Source: Chondrosia reniformis (taxonomy: Eukaryota; Porifera; Demospongiae; Chondrillida; Chondrillidae). Taken from it: a stretch of DNA of 64,000 nucleotides. The stretch is from the NCBI GenBank assembly GCA_947172415.1, contig OX359193.1, forward strand, positions 1,312,501-1,376,500, read 5' to 3'. This document shows, one piece after another, positions 49,301 to 60,780 of the stretch (position 1 is the first letter of the stretch; every line of letters starts with the position of its first letter). The notes beneath the pieces are model-generated. The model had not been told where the DNA came from and did no database searches. It worked only from the letters and a program-made list of their open reading frames with translations. A program made the translations under genes and the position numbers.

Positions 49301-52300
49301 GGAGAGAGTGTTGAGAAATTGAAATGGTTTTTAAAAAGATTGCTAACTATATTTGACCTCTGACCTTTCTAGATAGGCTGTAGATCTGGAGTCGGTATGC
49401 TGGAGCAGTTTAGTATACTCATCATCCAGCCTCTCAATGATTACCAGGAGACTTCCATACACCATTACCTGTCTTGTGGTGTCCTACAGATTGTAAAACA
49501 AAAGTTGAATTGATTATTATTAATTTCTTAAACAGCGTAGGGAGTGACCATCATGTATTGTGAATAACAAGTTATTTACCGTCCATCTGTTTAGCAACTT
49601 TTACATACATTAACAAGTCATTAAGAACAGTTTGCTAAACAGTTTAATTTGTAGCTAAACTTAAACATCGAAACAACCTTTTTTACCAGACTATCCGCCA
49701 CAAAATTTAAATTCACCAATATACATAGGTAGTGATATTTCCAACATTTCCCTCGATAACTTTGCTATTAATTAGCTCATTCCGAGCAGGAAATTACCCA
49801 TCCATGGAGAAGAACATCCAGGTTCTGTTATCAGCGTTACCATGGCTACTTACTCAATATTCAATGTCCATTTGCACAATACTCACCAAAAGGTTTTCTT
49901 CCAATTCTGAAATGGAGTCGGATAAGCAAATATCATTGTGCTCTCTTAGAAAGTTTAAAAAGTTTTCAAATTCCTCCAGTAACCTACGCATTTGAAAGAT
50001 GAAATAAGTACCTATATATTAAAATCTCCCTACAATCTTGTTCCTCATTCCAGCCTACTTCTTCCACATTTCATCCTTCAGAGGTGTATCAACATTAGTC
50101 ACACTGTCAAACACGGTAATAACAATATCCAATAGCAACCTCGCCTCCAAAGCAGGACCTGATGGCAGACAGCAAAACTTAGCTCAAACAGCCACACACT
50201 CCATTAATTATACAATCAGAAATGTTCTAATTAACACTCCATTCATGTGACAATGTGTTCTACTCACTGAATTCCTTAGTTCTACCAAGGTGTAGAAGGT
50301 AGCTTAACTGTTCAATCAGTTCAGCTGCACTTGTCCCCTACAGCAAACACAGCATACATACATTGTCAAATAGAAAGCCAATCAACCTAGACCAGGATTA
50401 CTTTTAGAAATTAGACAAATTTAAAGAACAAAGAACATTTGATCTAGGTTTGCCTCTCTAATTTTATCTATATTGTATTTTGGCCCTCCCTTTTCTATTT
50501 AACTTTCTTTAGGGGGGCATTTTTAAGACCCCCCCTAAAGACATTACAGTCACCTTTCTGCCTCTACTCGATATAATGTCTCCCCTCTTTTTTAACAAGT
50601 CTATGGGTTTGAGTTGCTCCATGTCAAGACCTTCTGGAAAAAGCATCTGTTTAAGCAGTCTGAATGGCTCTGAGGCTCTTCCCTTCACTGTCTCCCAACC
50701 TTCTCCGTCCTCCTTCTGATCCACATCTATCTGCTTCTCCTTACGGGGACCCTTGTCCCTACGGGTTTTCCCCTTTGTCCGCTCTTCCTTAGCAGCTGCT
50801 ATGTTAGTTCTACAATAAACAGAAATACAAGCAATGTCAGCAAATGACCGACACAATCTAGTCACCCATCTACTAGAGAGACCTAGTAAAGACATTTCTA
50901 TGAAGCTCATCTGCTCTGATGAAATGTTGTGAACAAAGTGGTCCAGTATAGGGAGGACTCCATGTTATCATAACCATCTGCTGGTGTATATATAGCAGTT
51001 TGAGGGGCTCCCAGTCTCTTGGCAACAACTGATGCCATTCAAGAGGCAGGGCCCAACCATCCACAAATGGCTGTAAACATGTACTACAGGTTTTAACTGG
51101 TTTAAAGTTTTTCAATTAAAACTGCTTGTTTCAATTCCTATACTTAAAACAATCATTACACTTTGGTATGCATACGATTCTTTGATCTCGAGGTGTTGGT
51201 TTAATGAGTATTTAAAATGCAATAGATAGGGCTATGTTATCTGGTCATAGATGTCACTTCAGACCCCCAGTATGGTATATACAGATTTGAACTTGAAGTC
51301 CCAAAAGTGACTCCTTCACTGAATGTAAGTCACTACAGATTGTATGTTGTGTATAATCAAAGCAATTAAAAAGATTAAGAAAAAGATTAAAAAGAGCACT
51401 CAGCTATCTGGAGCAACAAATATCAGTCGCAGTGCAGCGGGGTAACACTGCTGCAGTGCTCGGAACAGCCAAGCAAGTTACCTCAGCTGCTCCAGCTTGT
51501 CTGGTAAGATAGGACATATTGTTTTGGTAGATTTAGTTGTTTTGGTAGATTTAGTTGTTTTGGTAGATTTAGTTGTTTAGGTAGATTTAGTTGTTTCGTT
51601 GTAGTTTACATTGTTAGTTTAATTTATTATTGTGACAATTAATTAACACTTTAAACTATAGAATTGCTTTTAGAACTTAGCTGAGCCAGTTTAATTTAAT
51701 TATAATAAAAGATTATTAATTTAAATTGGTACATGTATACTGATTGAAAATTTCTCAGCAAAAGAATTATCTTTTGAAAGGATCATCTTTCGACTTTTAG
51801 AGCGTCTAAAAGATGCAGTTTTTGTTATTTCTTCTTGGCTGTCAGACGTTTGGACCCTAAGGGTCTTCTTCAATGACTGCCTCTTTAGATGCTCTAAAAG
51901 TTGAAAGGTGATCCTTTCAAAAGATAAGTTGGATGCAATTAGAAGGAATCCTTATTCTATTAATAATAACATTATCTTTAGCCTTAATGGTAAAATGTAA
52001 ATTTTTACACATATAGTTAGATATAGACATTTGTACTAGCACTATAGTGTAGATGTACGTATAATACAGCACTAACTATATGGATGTACGTACTAACTTT
52101 AAAAACATTGTATGATGAAGCTTTCCTCCCGGTAATGCTTCATCGTCAGATTCGCTGGAGGAGCTGGACATTCCCCAATTTATGCTGTCGTCTGATTCAT
52201 CACCTTCTGGTTTGGCAGGTTTCAGTCTTACAACACCCTCTTCAGAATGCTCTCTCACGGCAGCCTCATCTTCTCCTTCGCTGCCCTCATCCAGGCTGTT

Positions 52301-54642
52301 CTGCTCTGGCGCCTCATGCTCCTCCTCCCTGTCATCATCTTCAAACTCTTCTGGATTCTAAGGAGACAGGAATGGTACAACTGACACTGCTCCAACTAGA
52401 GACATCTAAAGTTTGCATCTACACATTAACTCCTGTATAAAATCTGCATATCCAAAATCAGGTCCGTAATAAACTAATCTATGTATACTATATCATTTTG
52501 AATACCAGCTATGAGTGTTGCATCATATAAATATGTAAAGTGTAGTCTACAGACCTACATTACCTACAGACTATGTACTATGTATATATGACCAGTTACC
52601 AAAGACAGTGTGTGGTGAACTCACTTCTCTAAACTTTTCAAGCTTCTCTTCAAAGTTAGAATCTTTTATGTACTTCCTAAAGTTTTGCCTCAAACTTGCC
52701 AAAGACTATCAGTGGAGAAACATAACAGTACCAATCTGAATACATTTAATATTCATGCCAAACACTACAGTTCATAAGCACTTAAGACACGCATTATGTG
52801 TGTGTTAATGGCATATGTGGTGCTACAATGAAGCAATATACAGTCCCAATACCTTCATTCATACCTACACATTGATACTGTTTGATAGAAATAATCACTG
52901 GGAGATATTCACTTGACCAACCAAGTGACCAAAGTCTGATTATGGTTGGAAGACTGATATCCTATTGAATGGCAACCAGTGATTGCGTCCCTTTCTATCA
53001 TATCATAGCCTGTACACTATAACGGCCGGTTATCGGTCACAGTTAAACCATGTGCATCAGATGACCGCCCACACGTGACACATGTACAACAAAATGGCTG
53101 GTAGAAAGCGCTCAGTACATGCATATTCCATTCAAACTTACTTTTGCATTTATTTTGTTCAGTTTAGACTTGTTTGCCCACAACTGAAAGAGAAGAGAAA
53201 AAAATCTAAAAAATCTTACTAAAGAGTGGTACTGTATACTATATACCTACGTATGTACGTATACAGTAGCTATTGACTTTCTAGTAATCAGAAACAGGAG
53301 AGATTAATCAGAAGCAGGAGAGATTAATCAGAAGCAAGAGAGATTAATCAGAAACAGGAGAGATTAATCAGAAGCAAGAGAGATTAATCAGAAGCAGGAG
53401 AGATTAATCAGAAGCAAGAGAGAGATTGTGTATTTGCATGAGGAAACAAATTATACTCAATCAGTACTACGGACAATATACATAAGAAGTTAGAGATGAT
53501 CCTTTTAAAAGATAAGACATTAGAGGGACAAGAATTTGATCTGAATACACAAGATGCAAGTCTATACCTCTTTTACAAAATCTTCAATTTCAGCGAGTGC
53601 TCTGATGTAGAAATTAGGAATGCCTTCTTTGGCAACCACAGTCTTTGACTTGTCATAGCTCTTCTTCATTGCATCAAATCCTTTAAAAGTAACAATCAGT
53701 AGATGTAACGTGTCAACCTCTCTATTCACAAACATATGTACTACCATTATGTGATGATGTATGTTGTAGAATAGTACTGCACAATTTAATTATTAGGGAC
53801 ATACCCTCGACCACCTTGACGACATCGTTAATCTTCTTTCCATTTTTGATCAGTTTAATGTGATCTTTTAGAATATCAAACCTACAATATAAACATGCAC
53901 AACCTTAAATACATATACATATGTACTTACATTACCTCAGGCAATACATTAAGCACACATACAAAGCTGGAATAAGGTTCGCACACCGTCCAAATTAGGA
54001 ATAGTAGTGAGATTCATACAATTTTAATCTTAAGTATAAATTTCTTGCAAATCAGCAACATTCTATCAGTTGCTGGTGATCTGATTGGTTACTCATTACA
54101 ATTCAGACAAGCTATGGATCTCAACAACCGCACACACATGCATTGTATCTACGTATTATGTATGCACGTATTATATTCAAACATGGCAGCTCCATTACAT
54201 ATTAACACAATCCACCCATCCACTCTGCTAATCTGAAGCTCCCTTTGGATAAAGATACAACTAATTGATGCAGACCTGGCTATCACTACTTTTGTGGCAT
54301 TTACCTCTTATCCTTTAAGGACCTTACAACACGCGTTTCCTCTTCTTCTTCACTGCTAAACGCATATGCTACTTTCCTAAAGCAAAACAGACAAATAATA
54401 CACTAATTAACTACATAGCTATCTAGGAACAATGCTTTATCTTAAAAAGCAAGTACAAATGGATCCTATATTTGTCTACATTTAGCATAATATGGCGTTC
54501 TATTCGTCCTTTGATCGTCAATTAATGATTTTAGCTTAACTAATTACTTGGGCTGGGCTTTGGGTTTGGGCGCCTGCTCGTCCTCTGATTCGGAGGATGA
54601 GGTTTCTGTCGAAGTGTCTCCTGTGGCGAAAAAGCGAGACAT
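40350..54642 (-). CDS. EIF3C: eukaryotic translation initiation factor 3 subunit C (24 exons, 889 aa)
   Basis: Core PCI-domain subunit of eIF3, which binds the 40S ribosome in the cytoplasm during initiation. Minus-strand exons: 54642-54548, 54376-54305, 53881-53805, 53680-53568, 53183-53142, 52705-52625, 52357-52098, 50809-50554, 50337-50268, 50158-50059, 49983-49887, 49483-49365, 48340-48208, 47658-47392, 46741-46556, 45703-45532, 44689-44592, 43795-43746, 43290-43225, 42446-42368, 42298-42209, 41621-41561, 40619-40572, 40387-40350. The total is 2670 nt, in frame. The N-terminus [19 protein letters not shown], the [17 protein letters not shown] segment, acidic [16 protein letters not shown] stretch, [61 protein letters not shown] and the PCI end ([36 protein letters not shown]) all follow animal EIF3C. 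The last two exons (C-terminal RGG-type tail) are short and least certain. Acceptors at 46742 and elsewhere are joined to long pyrimidine arrays. Confidence 0.95.
41327..41492. repeat. 27-bp minisatellite, EIF3C intron 22
   Basis: Six copies of TATTGCCCAATAGCCAGGGT followed by CTATATA, length varying with the number of TA steps. Confidence 0.9.
42991..43095 (+). repeat. dispersed repeat family A, copy 5 (partial)
   Basis: Left half of family A (AAAATCTAACACACCATTTT, CTACATGCTATGCCTACTCT, GGGAACTAAACCTGGAGAG) in EIF3C intron 19; the pyrimidine block and right half are missing. Confidence 0.8.
43353..43672. repeat. 30-bp GC-rich minisatellite, EIF3C intron 18
   Basis: Ten to eleven units of CTGCTGCAGTAGGTCATAGG followed by CACGCCCCCT. 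The CTGCAG core is palindromic. Flanking units are diverged, inner ones identical. Confidence 0.9.
44795..45490. repeat. about 33-bp minisatellite, EIF3C intron 16
   Basis: About 21 units of GTGGGATTGTGCAATGAAGA followed by a GGAGAGAGAG-like purine part that varies by a few bases between copies. A longer GGAAGGGGTGAGAGCG variant appears twice (near 45030 and 45450), suggesting a segmental copy within the array. Confidence 0.9.
45896..46082. repeat. 62-64-bp tandem repeat, EIF3C intron 15
   Basis: Three copies of a unit starting CATTCCTAAAGGTGCACCCC and ending with CATGTACGTACATATGTA. A family A tail fragment (GTAGGAAAATGGTATCTTAG) sits just before it at 45863-45897. Confidence 0.85.
46411..46528 (-). 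repeat. dispersed repeat family A, copy 6 (partial)
   Basis: Reversed right-truncated copy (GTGGCCCAGTGGAGCAGAAG to CATAGCATGTACG) in EIF3C intron 15, ending about 28 bp from the donor of exon 46741-46556. Confidence 0.8.
46749..47280. repeat. 530-bp uninterrupted purine tract, the polypyrimidine tract of EIF3C exon 15
   Basis: A/G-only sequence of GAGGGAGGAGA-type units with higher-order blocks of about 60 bp. On the transcribed sense strand it is a C/U-only tract ending 7 bases before the acceptor AG at 46743-46742. Long charged open frames across it are repeat artefacts. Confidence 0.92.
47745..47891 (+). repeat. dispersed repeat family A, copy 7 (diverged)
   Basis: Diverged forward copy (CACCATTTTTCTTACATGCT, GAGGATACAAGAGTTTTATCC, CTTCTCTACTGGTCCATGGG) in EIF3C intron 13, followed directly by a diverged hairpin-like family B repeat at about 47905-48090. 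Confidence 0.7.
51524..51600. repeat. 18-bp tandem repeat TTTTGGTAGATTTAGTTG
   Basis: Four copies of the 18-bp unit in the large EIF3C intron 7 (50810-52097). The rest of this 1.3-kb intron holds the hairpin at 51769 and no exon that could be supported. Confidence 0.85.
51769..51925. mobile_element. hairpin MITE, reference copy of family B
   Basis: 44-45-bp inverted arms (51769-51814 and 51882-51925), left end ATCTTTTGAAAGGATCATCT, with only a few mismatches and about 67 bp between. One-armed or diverged relatives occur at 2992-3050, 33065-33215 and 47905-48090. Confidence 0.85.
53284..53428. repeat. 21-bp minisatellite, EIF3C intron 4
   Basis: About seven copies of AATCAGAAGCAGGAGAGATT (20-21 bp) with AAGAGAG and GAAACAG variants. 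Confidence 0.9.
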
Positions 54643-54731
54643 TTTTTCAGTTTCTACACTGACCACGTGGGCAAGAGGGAAAACCTTTAATTATTGAACA
54701 GTTTTAGGGTTTTACTCTCAAGTGAAGCAAA
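54643..54731. promoter_or_regulatory. bidirectional EIF3C/DRG1 promoter with palindromic E-box
   Basis: Only 89 bp separate the start codons of the divergent EIF3C and DRG1 genes, so 5' UTRs and core promoters must share this space. It contains a palindromic CCACGTGG at 54663-54670 (E-box CACGTG), the type bound by bHLH-zip factors such as USF or MYC/MAX. No TATA box is seen. Shared control of an initiation factor and a translation GTPase is an inference. Confidence 0.7.
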
Positions 54732-57700
54732 ATGCCTACTATTTTAGAGAAAATAACAGAAATCGAAGCTGAGGTTTGCATTAATATCGCTAAATAAGTG
54801 TTAATAATCTTACAGAGATTTCAGCTGACATGGAATCTTATATTCTGAGTTATTTTATACTCAAATTATACGTATAAAGGTCCTATTATTGTTTTCAAGG
54901 TTTAATTCATGTGGCCTGTTGGGTGGAATTTAAGTCGATGGCAAAAGACACCATTTTATTTAGCTTGTACGTATTTTGTATTTTTAATGTGTATATGAAA
55001 ATAGAATTCTGTTGTAGCAAAGTCAGTCAATAAGGTATTATGAGACTGTAATAGGCCATTTGGTAGCTTTCAGGGGCTGGGACCAAGCCTAGCCTAATTG
55101 CTAGTCCTCTAGTTTGCCTTGTGAGGGTGCATGGCTCATGTCTGGTGTGGTAACATGTGTAGATGGCTCGGACACAGCGCAACAAGGCCACAATGCATCA
55201 CATTGGTCTACTGAAAGCCAGACTTGCTAAGCTAAGAAGAGAGCTAATAGAACCCAAGGGAAGCGGAGGAGGAACTGGAGAAGGTATTTAGGAAGCAAAA
55301 TGAATTGTTGGTTTGCTGATGTAATTTAACTCCTGTAATTGACATTTGATTGTCATGTGATGATCATGTGATTAGAATACAGTTGTGTATTTGTCATATG
55401 TATGTGTAGGCTTTGATGTTGCGAAAACAGGTGATGCCAGAATAGGATTTGTAGGTTGGTTGACAGTACAATTAGAATCCACTCCACTCTGCTTCCCTTG
55501 CTTGATGATTTCTGTGACTTGTTCACTTGTTCTTGGTTGCAGGTTTCCCTTCAGTTGGAAAGTCTACTCTAATGACAAATTTAGCAGGAGTATACTCTGA
55601 AGTGGCTGCATACGAGTTCACCACCCTCACTACTGTTCCCGGGGTAATCAGATACAAGGGGGCAAAGATACAGGTGAGGCTGGAAGTGGGTGTGGTCAGT
55701 AGTAGGGGTGTGGTCAGTAGTAGGGGTGTGGTCAGTAGTAGGGGTGTGGTCAGTAGTAGGGGTGTGGTCAGTAGTAGGGGTGTGGTCAGTAGTAGGGGTG
55801 TGGTCAGTAGCAGGGGTGTGGTCAGTAGTAGGGGTGTGTGGGTGTTTGAATATGTATGGATAGCGGATTGGTCCTATTATGAATCTAAGTGGCTAATATT
55901 TTGTCACTGCATTAGTCTGATCTACATATGTGTCTGTAGTTACTAGATCTTCCTGGTATCATTGAGGGTGCTAAGGATGGGAGGGGGAGAGGGAGACAGG
56001 TGATTGCTGTAGCTCGTACCTGCAGTCTCATCTTCATTGTGTTGGATGTATTAAAGCCTTTGGAACACAAGCATATCATAGAAAGAGAGCTAGAGGCTTA
56101 CGGAATAAGGTCGGTCCATACTGTATGATCTGTCAATCTCTGTATAGTATCTTTTTACATACGTACCCAATATACGTAATACCATCGTTATTTAATGCCA
56201 ACTTATTTATTCAACTAACTTCTAAGTATCCAATGATGAATTTGTGCTATTTATTTTGTAATGCTCCTTTGGAATACTTGTATAGTGTGATAAACATACG
56301 TATGCATACATACACATATAATATGCTTGTGAATGCAAATTACTTAGTACCTGAAACGGTAGTGTAAAATTATATTTATTTTGAGATTTCTGGCTCACTT
56401 CTTCCCTATATTGTTATCTATTGTGTCTTTAATAGCATCCCCTCCTGTGTCTTTAATAGCATTCAATCCTGTGTCTTTAACAGCATCCCTTCCTGTGTCT
56501 TTAATAGCATCCCCTCCCGTGTCTGCTTAGGCTAAACAAATCTCCTCCAAATATCTATTTCAAGAAGAAGGAAAAGGGAGGAATTAATCTCAATGCAATG
56601 GTAATCCAAGACAACATAGTGATGTAACTACCATAGATTGAAGCGGATCATATAGACTTTGTGACCTTTGTCAATGTCAATTACACAATTTTATCTACCA
56701 TGTTTGCATTTTAGAACCTCCAGTGATTTGATTTTCATTCCCATTCCAGGTTCCACAATCACAGTTGAATATGGAAACCGTCAAGTCTGTACTGTCAGAA
56801 TATCGGATTCACAATGCAGACATTACTCTAAAGTGTGATGCCACAGCAGATGACCTCATTGATTTAGTGGAAGGCAACAGGTAGCTATATAGGTACATGC
56901 AATTAGTATGTATTTATATACGTATGTACCTACAGTATGTACATATATGTATGGATGTACATATACAGTTAGTATATACATATATTGTATATAAAATGGT
57001 GGATTAACATGTATTAACATGGACTCAGGATTACATTTAGATCCAATTTGGAATGACATTATTAACTAACACAGTAATTTACATCTATTCATTATGTGGC
57101 ATTACATCATTACTCATTCACTGTGACCTTCCCTATTTAAACCTGGTTTGTAGTCATCTCCTCATTGCTGATAGAAGACCTTTGGGTGGAAACGTCCAAA
57201 TTTGATAAAAAAATGTGTTGCTGAGACTCATCTGAATCCCTTTACTAATATACTGTATATGTATGCATGTGTGTATAATACTTAGTGACAATGTAATGAT
57301 AGTTTATTGAATGAGAAAATTGTCAAACTATATTTTCTTCTTCCTTTTTAGGGCATATATACCATGTATTTATCTTTTGAATAAAATAGACCAAATTTCT
57401 ATAGAGGTAAGTATTAAGGACACAGCTGCTAGAATGTATATATGCATCTTCTGTATGTTAATATTTAATCACTGATCCTCTGGATAACACATTTGTCACA
57501 TTTATATACATACATTTCTATTGATGTACATTCGTACATATTATCCAATGTAAAGATGATGTTACAGCATGTGTTAGGAATAGACACACAGGTCTTCCTT
57601 TTAATATATTTAATGGTTAAGAATGTCACAATGGCCTATTGTTTGGTGTGTATACTATACATGTATGTATATGTAGGCATATTCTGTTTCATGTGTATCC

Positions 57701-58616
57701 TATTCATGGGTATACGTGTGTAGGAGTTGGACATAATCTACAAGATCCCACATTGTGTACCGATATCTGCTCATCACAAGTGGAATTTTGATGACCTCTT
57801 AGAGAAGATGTGGAGATATCTGAATTTAATACGAATGTAAGTGAATACATGCCTTACATTCATTATAATCATTGTGAAACTGTGGTTTAATATGCAACAG
57901 TGTATGTACAGTTAGAGCTGTTTACTTCATATAATACTTTATATGTACACTGGCCTATCACATACTGGATGGTGTTCCTATTAGATTTACAGTTAGAACA
58001 TACTGACAGATGTACACATATGTACATATATGTGCATACCATCTCTATACGAATGTGTAGTTTACCCAACTCTGATGACAGCTGTAAGTTTAAACATAGC
58101 CATTCACTGTAGATATGTATGAGTAATTCTCTTAATCTTGAGTACTTTTTTCAACTTTCTTTTCGCAGCTATACAAAGCCAAAGGGACAGCTACCTGATT
58201 ACGGTGCTCCAGTTATATTGCATCACGATAGAAGAAGTGTAGAGTGTTTCTGTAATAAATTACACAAGACTCTGATTAAGGAATTAAAATAGTAAGAGCA
58301 TCAAGTGGTTTTCATTACCAGGGAAGTCCCCCTGTGTAATCAATTTTCAGCTACTGATAAGTCTATCTGTTTGGTTTTCCAAAGGATAGAAAAGATTGAT
58401 GTAACATACGTACATATAAAATACGTATGTTCTCCTCTAGTGCTGTAGTGTGGGGTTCTTCTGTGAAACACAATCCGCAGAGAGTTGGTAAAGATCATGT
58501 TTTAAATGATGAAGATATTGTACAATTAGTGAAGAAGTAAGATCTGTCATATATTCAGTGTACAAATGATTGATTCAAGGTTTTGCTTCTTTCTGTCTTT
58601 CATATTTAGGGTGTAG
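54732..58616 (+). CDS. DRG1: developmentally regulated GTP-binding protein 1 (12 exons, 367 aa)
   Basis: Obg-family GTPase that acts with DFRP1 on translating ribosomes in the cytoplasm. Exons: 54732-54773, 55163-55283, 55410-55454, 55543-55673, 55940-56109, 56531-56600, 56750-56880, 57352-57406, 57724-57836, 58169-58291, 58441-58536, 58610-58616. The length equals that of animal DRG1. Motifs: [28 protein letters not shown] helix, P-loop GFPSVGKST at 70-78, switch region [29 protein letters not shown] from 116, NKID at 247-250, and the C-terminal TGS domain ([33 protein letters not shown]). The last exon holds only one codon and the stop. Intron 4 has an 18-bp minisatellite and intron 5 a pyrimidine-rich 24-bp repeat at its acceptor. 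It is head-to-head with EIF3C. Confidence 0.97.
55686..55838. repeat. 18-bp minisatellite, DRG1 intron 4
   Basis: Eight copies of GTGTGGTCAGTAGTAGGG starting 13 bp after the exon 4 donor; because 18 is a multiple of three it stays open in the exon frame for 48 codons. Confidence 0.9.
56419..56526. repeat. 24-bp pyrimidine-rich repeat before DRG1 exon 6
   Basis: Four copies of TGTGTCTTTAATAGCATCCC plus CTCC, the last running into TGCTTAG, the acceptor of exon 6. Each unit contains TAATAG-like text, so branch-point-like and pyrimidine elements are multiplied. Confidence 0.85.
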
Positions 58617-60780
58617 ATGATGTGGACTGGAATGATTTGTGCAGACTTTTAATCTAGAAATACACAATTTATTATAATTTGATTTTTTTGAAATGGTTCA
58701 TATGTTAGAGGCTAAGTTGATAGAGCAATACATTTATATGTACAGACAAGTGTGTTCCAAAAGCCATGTGGTATGTATGTAGGTACATTATATGATGCAT
58801 ACTTTCAGTTCAGTGTATATATACTTAGAGCTATGTATGTATATATCTTCAGTATTTGACGCTGGATTTACTCCACCCGCTCATGTCTCCAGCTGGGGAG
58901 CACATTGATCTAATAGGTGAAACCTAAAGAACAATGATAGAATAATAGAGATTCATTGCTACATTGTAATTATGATAGAGGAATTAGTGAGCTTTCCATA
59001 GCAGGGCGAAACAATCAAGTCGTCCTGGAATAATCTTGATTGTTTTGCCCTGCTACGGAAAGCTCACTAATTCCTCCATTAGAATACGTATATTTAATTG
59101 CTGAATCATTGTGCTCCTCATGAAGGTTAAAGATATAAATGGCCTATGGCCATTGGCTAAAATTCAATGTCAAATGATGATGACATCAAAGTTTTAAGAT
59201 TGGCTTTACATCTTTTAAATTAAAGTCCTCTTATTATTTAGTAGTCAGCCACACTTTTGACTAAAAAAGGAAACTACAATGCAAACGTTTTCTTATGAAC
59301 AGAGTATATATATACATGTAGCAAGTAGCCACTCACAGACTTCCAGTGTATGTCATGTCTATATGGTTCAACGATCTTTTTGAGTGCCTATTAAGAGGAG
59401 ATGCTGGTTTGCCATTAAGTAATGCGTACCTTATTGTATTCCTCATGGCGTGTAGGAAAATGATGCATTAGATTTTTCATTTTGGATTTTCAAGAGTGGG
59501 TGGGGTAAAATTCACAGTCAAATGATGAAGATATCAAAAGCTCTAAGATTAGACTTAGATTTAATCCCTCTATTTTAAATATTATTATAGGATGCATTCA
59601 TCTACATATACATGCATGCATTCATTCAATTCACGTATAGAGGTGAATAAGCATATATAATGTATTCATTATAATAATGAAAATGAGACAGGATATCATG
59701 TATATATAGATTTATTTTGAATTTAAATGAGGTCCCTGAATGTAGGCTTTCTCAATAAAATTAATAATTTGTCCATATATAGAACAAGAACATTCATTAT
59801 TCATGAAACTTTCAATTTCAATAAATGTCAATCATGCGCATGCAAATTACTCATGTATCCTGGCCTTTCATACATATTTATAATTATATTATTAGTATAA
59901 ATCTATATAATATATAAAAATTATGCAATACTCAAAATACTCGGAAATTTGCATCTATCCATTTAATTGTGGATAAATAAAATTAGCTACACACTCCATG
60001 GAGGCATATATGTACTATTCAGTAATTAAAATACGTGGTGTATTATATACATTTTAAATTTTTACATTGCATCATTGAGGCATTATTATAGAACTTGTAT
60101 AATTATATACCTAAAAATTGTACATCAAATTTTTAAATCTCAATATCCAAATATATATATTTTAAATCATGCATGAGTTATGTGCATACACGTACGTAAA
60201 ATGTCATGCACTATATTTGTATAGGCCATTATCCAAAACTATACATATATACAGTACAGAATATTAAAGCATAAGCATATACCATTTATGTACTGATAGT
60301 GGGATTAAACTTACAAGGAGGGAGGAGTTTAGAGAGATATGCTTGCATGGTATTACAGGCTTACGTATTTCCATTCACTATAAAACTGCATGTCATTATA
60401 TATATCCATAGTTTGCATTAACTTCCTCTTCCTCTCCTTCAGATATTCATATAATGGGATGGTGTGCAACCACTATTGGATAACATACGTATATACATAG
60501 AGTATATTCGCACCCTCGGATATTTTGCATGGATAATCGATATACCATAAAGTGACATTGTATAACTGTTATACACTCCACCCCTAGGCTTTACTTGCAT
60601 TTTCGTGGGATAACTCAAAGCTTATATAGGTGTTTACTGAGTTTTTGGGAGGATATATATCACATTCTATAATTTATACTTCAATTGTGCTTGGTTACCC
60701 CAGCAACGGAGTATATATATATGTATATATAGACCATATAAATCAAACTTATCTATATTAAAAGGCTGCCATATACCACA
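58617..60780. other. AT-rich intergenic region with MITE and repeat fragments
   Basis: No gene recognised. Contains family C fragments near 58858-58925, 59095-59220 and 59490-59560 (ACTCCACCCGCTCATGTCTCC and GTGGGGTAAAATTCACAGTC), a family A tail at 59452-59483 and the hairpin at 58978-59076. A TATAAA at 60737-60742 lies 39 bp before the next gene's ATG and may be its TATA box. Confidence 0.55.
58978..59076. mobile_element. hairpin MITE with 42-bp arms
   Basis: Arms 58978-59019 and 59035-59076 are inverted copies with two mismatches, outer end GAGGAATTAGTGAGCTTTCC, 15-bp loop. A fragment of the right arm is present at 21428-21462. Confidence 0.88.

Noticed and set aside
49740..49870. Possible extra EIF3C exon between exons 11 and 12
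   Set aside because: The open stretch does not resemble EIF3C, and joining exon 11 (49887) directly to exon 12 (49483) keeps both frame and the expected protein spacing.
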